Positions 8,817 through 13,828 of a DNA stretch of 13,828 nucleotides are shown piece by piece. Each line of letters opens with the position of its first letter. The stretch's first letter is position 1. Both the position numbers and the translations under genes were made by a program. The notes beneath the pieces are model-generated. The model made no database searches. It saw only the letters and a list, made by a program, of their open reading frames with translations, and was not told the DNA's origin. Source of the DNA: Smittium culicis (lineage: Eukaryota > Kickxellomycota > Harpellomycetes > Harpellales > Legeriomycetaceae); contig LSSN01004320.1 of the NCBI GenBank assembly GCA_001970855.1, forward strand, positions 1 through 13,828. Direction: 5' to 3'.

Positions 8817-10335
8817 GTTCTCCCCCTTTATAATTTTCTTGGAAATGGATTGCATTAATCTGTCTAAATCTTTTTAGTGTTGACTTTAAACCGGCTTTCT
8901 TTAGTTCCGGTATCATCCTATTTGATTGTATGTAAGGTTTTAGTTTATTACCATTTACTATATCCATGTTTCCTTCTGAATCCTTTATTGTGTATGACCC
9001 TTTGTCTCCGATCCTTGCTATGGCAAATGGACCTTCCCATATTGCAGAAAATTTTGAGGTCAGTACATCTACATGCTTGAGAACTTTATCATTTATTGAA
9101 AATTTAAGGTTTTTAAGATTTTTGTTGTAATTTTTCGCAGATATATTTTTGCTAGTTATGTTATTCTGGTGTCCAGCCTTTCTAAATTCCTCTAGTTGCA
9201 TTTCAATGTGTATAGCCCGCTCCACTTCTGGGTTATCTGAGACGTGTTGATTTATATCTCTTGTCCATACACTGGGAAGTGTTAATTTGTTTCCATACAA
9301 TAGCATGTCTGGACTAAACTTTGTAGAGCTATTCTTCATCGTTCTTACTGATAGTAATGCCTTCCATATATACAAGTCCCAATTTTCCTTATCGTCTGCA
9401 CAAAGCTTAGAGAGGGTGTTTTTGAGAGTTTGGTTCAATCTTTCCACTTGACCGTTGGCCTGGGGTCTATAAGTGGTAGTTGGTGTATGATTAATTTCCA
9501 AAAATTCGTAAAATTCTAATGCTGCATCGCTTAAAAAGTTGGACCCTCTGTCAGATATTAGTTGTTTTGGGACACCAAAGTGTTGTACTATGTCTGTGTT
9601 AATGAAGTTTACTACCGTTTTAGTTTGAATGTTCTCTACCGCTCTTGCGATAGGCCATTTAGTAGCATAGTCTACTGCAGTCAATATAAACCTATTGTTG
9701 TTTTTAGAAATTGGGCTTATTGGGCCGACTGCGTCTATTCCGACTATATCGAATGGTTTTAGGGCAGTGATTGGAACCATTTCGTTTCTTTTGATAGAAC
9801 TTCCATAATATCGTTGACATGTATCGCATGAGCTCACTACTTCTTTTACTATACCGTATAGACCGGTACCATAAAAGGATGATTTGAATCTTTCCCAAGT
9901 ATTTGAGATTCCATTATGGCTTTCATCATGTATTTCTTGAACTTTATCTTTCGCGTTTTTCTCATGTAATACTTTTCTGAGTCCAAATTTCTTTGATTTG
10001 TGATAAAGTTCGTTATTTATTGTCGTAAACATTTTGGATTTGTTTCTCAGACTTTTTCTATCTACTTTTGATAAGTTGGCAGGGTACGTAAAATTTTCTA
10101 AATATTCCCGTATATTGACAAATTTATCCACTTCTAATCCAAAAATTTCTAATTCTGTATTATGGTCCTCTGAAATTTTATTCTTGAGATCCCTGTCTTC
10201 GATAATATTTCTACTAAGATAATCAGCTGGATTATTTCTTCCAGGCCTATGTATTATATCAAAGGAATAATCTCTTAGTTGATTACTCCATCTAGCTAAA
10301 CTTTTTGTAAACTCTTTTTTTTTTGAATAATTTAA
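8803..10335 (-). CDS. Integrase ORF with RNase H C-terminal end, intact (510 codons)
   Basis: Uninterrupted frame encoding the tail of RNase H and the whole integrase, which inserts the cDNA into the host genome. Residues about 5-40 are the RNase H end and linker (HRPGRNNPADYLSR). Then an H2C2 zinc domain (H136, H140, C170, C173), a catalytic core with D201 (GIDAVGP), D262 (SDRGSNF) and E298 (NGQVERLN), spaced 61 and D-35-E, and a C-terminal GPF module near residue 435 (WEGPFAI). There is no chromodomain. All catalytic and zinc residues are present. It has no start of its own; the frame opens after a frame switch at the A10 run 10315-10324, and it would normally be cut from a Gag-Pol polyprotein. 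Its stop (8803-8805) lies 14 nt inside the 3' LTR, so the last residues are LTR-encoded. It is the only long undamaged part of this element. Confidence 0.95.
   Translation of the reverse strand, partial: LNYSKKKEFTKSLARWSNQLRDYSFDIIHRPGRNNPADYLSRNIIEDRDLKNKISEDHNTELEIFGLEVDKFVNIREYLENFTYPANLSKVDRKSLRNKSKMFTTINNELYHKSKKFGLRKVLHEKNAKDKVQEIHDESHNGISNTWERFKSSFYGTGLYGIVKEVVSSCDTCQRYYGSSIKRNEMVPITALKPFDIVGIDAVGPISPISKNNNRFILTAVDYATKWPIARAVENIQTKTVVNFINTDIVQHFGVPKQLISDRGSNFLSDAALEFYEFLEINHTPTTTYRPQANGQVERLNQTLKNTLSKLCADDKENWDLYIWKALLSVRTMKNSSTKFSPDMLLYGNKLTLPSVWTRDINQHVSDNPEVERAIHIEMQLEEFRKAGHQNNITSKNISAKNYNKNLKNLKFSINDKVLKHVDVLTSKFSAIWEGPFAIARIGDKGSYTIKDSEGNMDIVNGNKLKPYIQSNRMIPELKKAGLKSTLKRFRQINAIHFQENYKGGELLYI
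8818..8829 (-). other. Polypurine tract for plus-strand DNA priming
   Basis: On the - strand this reads AAAGGGGGAGAA, a 12-nt purine run ending one base (C) before the TG of the 3' LTR. This is the standard site where RNase H leaves a primer for second-strand synthesis. It lies inside the end of the integrase reading frame, which continues through it. Confidence 0.88.
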
Positions 10336-10725
10336 CTAGCGCTGAATGATCTGTAACTACCGTAAATTTATTCCCCCAAGGGTAATTCTTAAATAACTTT
10401 ATTTCCTACACCGGTCCCAATCCTTCAGGTTTGATATTGAGTAGTTTTTTTCGAATGAGGTCAAGGAACGGCTACCATATGCAATCGGTTTTTCTTTGTT
10501 GTCGAATTTTTGTGACAATATAGCACCTATCCCATTAATTCTTGCGTCATTGGTAAGTAAAAATTCTTTATTCCAGTTGGGATGTGCTAATACTGGTGCT
10601 TATGAAAGGTTTGCCTTGAGTTTTTCTGTTTCTAAAATGCAACCTTTGCTGAAATTCCATTTCATGATTTCTTTTAGTAGATTATTTAGTGGATGAGCTG
10701 TTTTACTAAAATTTGGGATAAAATT
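10316..10725 (-). pseudogene. RNase H region of pol, broken
   Basis: Connection and RNase H domain following the reverse transcriptase. It begins in the RT frame right after the TGA at 10726-10728 (NFIPNFSKTAHPLNNLL), meets a TAA at 10600-10602, and continues with FLLTNDARINGIGAILSQ, whose Asp (codon 10546-10548) is the first RNase H catalytic residue, and PIAYGSRSLTSFEKNYSI. The frame switches at about 10427-10431, meets a TAG at 10406-10408, and continues with FTVVTDHSAL, carrying a further active-site Asp, up to the A10 run at 10315-10324 where it switches to the integrase frame. RNase H degrades genomic RNA during reverse transcription. The TAG sits where related elements usually have Trp, and the TGA after GYY where they usually have Arg. 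Confidence 0.85.
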
Positions 10726-11325
10726 TCAATAGTAACCCACCATACCTAAAAAATACTGTAGTTCTTTGAGGTTTCTTGGGTGTGGAACTCTTAGCATTGC
10801 TTCTACTTTGGATTTATTAGTTTCGATTCCATCTTTTGAGATGGTATGACCTAAATAGTTAAGTGAATTTTTTGCAAAAATGCATTTATTTTTGTTTAAT
10901 TTTAGTTTGCTGGATCTTAATAATTTAAATACAGCTTCTAGATCCTTGATGTGATCATCGTATGTTTTAGAGTATATTATGATATCGTCTACAAAGACCA
11001 AAGCTATTTTCCATAAAACAGGTGCAAGAGCGGTTTCCATTAGGCGCTGAAATGTGGCAGGACTATTAGTGAGCCCGAAAGGCATCACTTTATAACAGAA
11101 TACTCCTCCTCCCGGGTATCCAAAAGCAGTTTTGGTTTTATCTTGTTTTTTCAAGGCTACCTGCCAAAATCCACTCATTGCGTCTAACGTACTAAAAATT
11201 ACCGAACCTGATAATGCGTCAAAAATTTCATCAACCCTAGGTAAGGGGTATGTATCCTTTTTTGTTACAGCATTTAGCTTCCTATAATCAGAGCATATTC
11301 TGATTTTATTATCCTTTTTTTGCAA
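10726..11325 (-). pseudogene. Reverse transcriptase core of pol (199 codons open, flanked by lesions)
   Basis: The palm and fingers of a Ty3/gypsy reverse transcriptase, which copies element RNA into DNA. Visible motifs in order: RICSDYRKLN, the motif A region STLDAMSGFWQ (catalytic Asp at codon 11182-11184), MPFGLTNSPATFQ (motif B), FVDDIIIYS (the YxDD box in its gypsy FVDD form; Asp codons 10984-10989), and YLGHTISKDGI followed by LQYFLGMVGYY before the connection domain. All catalytic aspartates are present. The frame ends at TGA 10726-10728 in mid-domain. It opens at an A7 run (11315-11321) where the upstream frame must switch by one base, so it has no natural start. Confidence 0.92.
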
Positions 11326-11566
11326 CTACTACTATTGGAGCGCACCATTCAGATTGGCACTTCTCAATTATTCCCTGATTTTCCATAGCCTTTAGTTCTA
11401 TTCTGACTTTCTCTTTAACCGTATGTGGTATACGATATGGGTACAACTTTATAGGGATTGCGTCTCCGGTATCAATTGAATGCTCCTCCATATTTGTTTG
11501 AGTTAACCCAGATAATTCGGATGCAAAAAGATTACTATATTCATGTAATAAATCCTCTATCCCTGG
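11309..11566 (-). pseudogene. Protease-RT linker and RT N-terminus
   Basis: An 85-codon segment in the same frame as the protease, separated from it only by the TAA at 11567-11569. It contains DLLHEYSNLF, then IPIKLYPYRIPHTVKEKV and ENQGIIEKCQSEWCAPIVVV, the conserved N-terminal block of gypsy reverse transcriptases that precedes RICSDYRKLN. It runs into the A7 run at 11315-11321 and ends at TAA 11309-11311, while the RT core continues in another frame. It is one protein region with the segments on either side, split by a stop and a single-base frame switch. Confidence 0.88.
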
Positions 11567-12565
11567 TTATTCTATTTGTTTATCTTCTTCCTCTACTTCG
11601 ATTGCAATTCCGTGTACTTCTATTTCATCCCGCATTCTTCTCTTTGGAGAGTTGACGAATATTTTCAATACAACATCAACGTTTTGCTCTTCTAATACGA
11701 GCTCTCTAGCTCTTAGATCAATGATAGCGTTATATTCTGAGAACCATTCCGTGCCCATAATCAGAACAGGTTTATCTATATCTAAAACTAATGCGTTGCA
11801 TGGAAAATCGTAGTTGGCAATTTTAATTGGTATTTTGGATATTGTACCTAGGGTATTATGTTTGCTTCCATCTGCTGTTATTACCACTTGGCTATCTCCT
11901 GTATCTACCTCTAAACCTATTTGATTCATAAGAGCTGTAGATATGACTGAACACGCTGCACCTGTGTCTAATATAGCCCAATATCTTTCATGAAATATCT
12001 TGACTAGTCCTCTGCAATTCGTATTGGGACTTTCTTCTGTCTCGACCTTATCTAAATATTTAGGATCTGATCTTTTACACAAGTTCAAGAGTTCATTTCT
12101 CAAGCTTGGTGCAACTTGTAAGAGTTGAGCTAAAGATAAATTAGCTTTAGTGGTGCTGAGATTATGATCAATTGAGTAAGGAGTCGAATTTAAGGATAGC
12201 TTTATCTCCGCTGGTCTTCTTGATTGAATCTTAGGTCTATCTTTAAATTCCTTAATTAAAACATTATCATCTATAACATCTACTATTCTGGATCTTTTTG
12301 TGATTTCTTGCGTAGCTTCGCTACTAGGTCTTTTTTCTGCTATGAATATGTCCGATTCTATATCAGATTTCCTTTCTATTTCGATGCAGCTGATATCTTT
12401 CTGTTGTGAATTGGGTACCTTATTATGGGAGTTCTTCTTACTAACGTTGTTATTTGGATTACTGCTTGATTGCTTTACTTTACAATCCTCCGAACGGTGG
12501 CCATAATTTGAACAATTTCCGCATTTTATGCTGCTCTGTTTGAACAGAGACGAGTTGTTGTAATT
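11567..12565 (-). CDS. Nucleocapsid zinc knuckle and aspartic protease segment (332 codons, lacks its own start)
   Basis: Open frame between TAA 12566-12568 and TAA 11567-11569. Near its beginning (12482-12523) is a CCHC zinc knuckle, CGNCSNYGHRSEDC, matching CX2CX4HX4C, the RNA-binding nucleocapsid part of Gag. A hydrophilic linker of about 125 residues follows. Then comes a retropepsin-like protease: WAILDTGAACSVIS with catalytic DTG at about 11960-11968, then LIMGTEWFSEYNAIID near its end. The protease cuts the polyprotein. Zinc knuckle and protease share one frame, so Gag and Pol may be fused in this family. The frame continues through the TAA into the RT N-terminus. It opens at a stop in mid-Gag with no initiating ATG, so it is part of a broken polyprotein rather than a free gene. 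Confidence 0.9.
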   Translation of the reverse strand, partial: NYNNSSLFKQSSIKCGNCSNYGHRSEDCKVKQSSSNPNNNVSKKNSHNKVPNSQQKDISCIEIERKSDIESDIFIAEKRPSSEATQEITKRSRIVDVIDDNVLIKEFKDRPKIQSRRPAEIKLSLNSTPYSIDHNLSTTKANLSLAQLLQVAPSLRNELLNLCKRSDPKYLDKVETEESPNTNCRGLVKIFHERYWAILDTGAACSVISTALMNQIGLEVDTGDSQVVITADGSKHNTLGTISKIPIKIANYDFPCNALVLDIDKPVLIMGTEWFSEYNAIIDLRARELVLEEQNVDVVLKIFVNSPKRRMRDEIEVHGIAIEVEEEDKQIE

Positions 12566-13182
12566 TTAATTATAATTACAATATCTGTTTAGCATGTTTA
12601 GACTAAATTCATCGAATCTTTGGATTAAGGTCTCCACTGGGTCGTAATCTTTATGTACCAATTTTTTATCTCCAATACTGTAGTTGGGACTACAGATAAG
12701 TTTTTACATTTTTTTTCCTTAGCTATTAAATCAATAAATTTTTCCCAAGAAACAATTTCCATTGTGATAATCTTTTTTCTGAGTGATTTTGGAAGAGATT
12801 TTGTCAGATATCTCAGCTTTTCATTATGTGAACCGATTTTAGCTTTTTCAAATAAGTATTTTAATGTACCTTTAATTTACACAGAATCTTTTCCAATACT
12901 AGAGAAAGTAATAAGCTCATTCCATGCTAGAATTTCTTCACCCTCGTCAGTGAAGGTAACCTTTAAACTCGATTAAAGAGACTCCCAATCGTGTGTTTCA
13001 GTTATTTGACCTTTATACCATGTTAAAGAACGATTTTCTAGAAATAAGTCAAGATAATCAACAAACTCAGAGTCGGTCCTAGAACACGACTTTCCAAAGC
13101 ACTCGTAACGTTTAATAAAACGGTCTGCATCTTTTGAGTTTTTACCATGAAATATTTTTGGCTCAAGCGTGCGGTTATTCAT
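12566..13182 (-). pseudogene. gag capsid region, broken
   Basis: Begins with ATG at 13182 after the leader (MNNRTLEPKIFHGKNSKDAD). The text up to ENRSLTWYKGQI resembles the retrotransposon gag/capsid domain, which builds the virus-like particle. The same frame is interrupted by TAA at 12973-12975 (codon 70) and TAA at 12877-12879 (codon 102), yet stays protein-like on both sides (DEGEEILAWNELITF; KGTLKYLFEKAKIGS). At 12661-12667 the reading moves by one base (-1) in an A6 run and continues as LVHKDYDPVETLIQRF until TAA 12566-12568, after which the zinc-knuckle segment follows in frame. The product would be non-functional without readthrough or correction. Confidence 0.85.
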
Positions 13183-13242
13183 AATTCCAAAATAAAATTA
13201 TGCTTAAAATAAAACACGTGAATAACAGATAGAAATGCGAGA

Positions 13243-13308
13243 GTAGAATCAGATGTGCTGGTCGGGTAACAGATCAGTCGTCAGATTCGGCAGTTATGAG
13301 CGATTTGG
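13243..13308. repeat. 66-bp direct repeat, copy A, in the leader
   Basis: Matches 13413-13478 at 63 of 66 positions, offset by 170 bp. Similarity continues weakly to the left (AGATAGA in both). It looks like a tandem duplication of about 170 bp within the element's leader and may hold a packaging or dimer signal. Confidence 0.9.
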
Positions 13309-13412
13309 GCAGAACAGAGTTTTATGGTTGAGGATCGAGTAGAGATTCGAATCGGCAAAACTAAAAATTCAAAAACGGCGAGTAAACGGGTGTAATAGAT
13401 AGACTTAAACGT

Positions 13413-13478
13413 GTAGAATCAGATGTGCTGGTCGGGTAACAGATCAGTAGTCAGATTCTGCAGTTATGATCGATTTGG
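13413..13478. repeat. 66-bp direct repeat, copy B, in the leader
   Basis: Second copy of the leader repeat. It differs from copy A at three positions (C to A, G to T, G to T in + strand order). Three differences here contrast with none in 177 LTR bases. Confidence 0.9.
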
Positions 13479-13651
13479 TCGGTATGAAGTACTTATAGTA
13501 TCTTTTGAATCTTCAAAATAATTTTATATTATATATATATATTTTTCTCAGATTCGTATTGATAAAAAATTTATTAATTTAATATATATTTATATTTTGA
13601 TTGTGTATAATATATATAATCAATTTGTTTGTTTGTATCGGGCTTCACTGT

Positions 13652-13828
13652 TGAAGCGAAAAGATTGTTTGTTGATGTATTTGTTTAATAAGTGATGTTA
13701 CTTACTAGGTTATGGTTCAAATAATTAAGTTATAATAATTTTTATTATGATTAAAAGACCAGGATTCAATATTTTGAATCCTATAATTATTTATATTAAA
13801 ATATACTAAAATAATAAATTGAATCACA
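13652..13828 (-). repeat. 5' LTR of the Ty3/gypsy element, partial
   Basis: Identical over all 177 bases to 8530-8706. On the - strand this is the 3' part of the 5' LTR, ending TTCGCTTCA next to the leader. About 110 bp of it should lie beyond the window end. It holds the second copy of the 9-bp hairpin (13761-13782). Confidence 0.92.

Larger units (their letters stand above)
13183..13651 (-). other. Untranslated leader between 5' LTR and gag
   Basis: 469 nt with no ORF of note. It holds the 66-bp direct repeat pair and an AT-rich stretch with TA dinucleotides around 13523-13545. The bases right after the LTR on the - strand read ACAGTGAAGCCCGATAC, where a primer binding site is expected; it does not begin with TGG, so it does not look like a complement of a tRNA 3' CCA end. 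Confidence 0.7.
8530..13828 (-). mobile_element. Ty3/gypsy LTR retrotransposon, internal region complete, 5' LTR cut by window end
   Basis: A - strand element bounded by identical terminal repeats (8530-8816 and 13652 to the window end). In transcription order it carries the leader, gag with CCHC knuckle, protease, reverse transcriptase, RNase H and integrase; integrase after RNase H places it in Ty3/gypsy (Metaviridae-like elements). The integrase ends in a GPF module without a chromodomain, so it is not an ordinary chromovirus. Seven in-frame stops and four frame switches interrupt gag through RNase H, so this copy cannot make its own polyprotein by normal decoding. Full length would be about 5.4 kb. 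The left flank bases ATTT or AATTT just before 8530 may be part of its target duplication, but the right flank lies outside the window. Confidence 0.95.

Noticed and set aside
8877..10222. Small + strand ORFs across integrase (8877-9080, 9562-9762, 10034-10222) and - strand 9704-9898
   Set aside because: Shadows of the integrase frame, which has full domain support.
10406..12975. Stop-codon reassignment (TAA/TAG read as Gln) as the reason for the in-frame stops
   Set aside because: TGA occurs too, four frame switches remain unexplained, and the TAG fits a former Trp better than Gln. Decay is simpler; host genes would be needed to test it.
10496..12976. + strand ORFs 10496-10696, 11458-11655, 12300-12506 and 12653-12976
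   Set aside because: Antisense shadows of the RNase H, protease and gag regions.
8530..13828. A retrovirus with an envelope gene
   Set aside because: Integrase runs directly into the polypurine tract and 3' LTR, leaving no room for an env ORF.

Overview
This is an AT-rich eukaryotic nuclear window. The evidence is two eukaryote-type tRNA genes with internal Pol III promoters and a T-run terminator, a Ty3/gypsy LTR retrotransposon, very AT-rich non-coding DNA, and no operon-like coding. An AT-rich fungus (for example an early-diverging lineage) fits the low-GC background and the element's protein style, but the lineage cannot be fixed from this window alone.

Layout. 1-799 is a GC-rich (about 50%) decayed coding relic on the + strand, with stops and frame switches and no recognised product. 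From about 800 to 6756 is an AT desert (roughly 15-20% GC) with no convincing gene except a 41-codon ORF at 5723-5848 that could be a first exon. 6757-6880 is a TTGN tetramer repeat. 6980-7330 is a small GC-elevated island of unknown origin. 7331-7912 is empty AT-rich DNA. 7926-8076 holds a tandem tRNA-Pro(AGG)-tRNA-His(GTG) pair on the - strand, 8 bp apart and sharing one terminator. 8085-8525 is a putative solo LTR (or MITE-like element) starting 8 bp upstream of the tRNA-Pro 5' end. 8530-13828 is a nearly complete Ty3/gypsy retrotransposon on the - strand, cut by the window end inside its 5' LTR.

The retrotransposon reads, in transcription direction (high to low coordinates): 5' LTR (partial), a 469-nt leader with an imperfect 66-bp direct repeat, gag, CCHC zinc knuckle, aspartic protease, reverse transcriptase, RNase H, integrase (H2C2, DD35E, GPF module), polypurine tract, 3' LTR (287 bp). 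Order PR-RT-RH-INT defines Ty3/gypsy. I count seven in-frame stops and four frame switches between gag and RNase H, but none in the 510-codon integrase ORF. The 177 comparable LTR bases are identical, which normally marks a recent insertion. Young LTRs, a broken gag-RT region and an intact integrase are the most interesting combination here. I did not find a clearly new biological system; the best leads are that contrast, the tRNA-linked putative LTR, the absence of an ordinary TGG-type primer binding site, and the unidentified GC-rich relic at the left edge.
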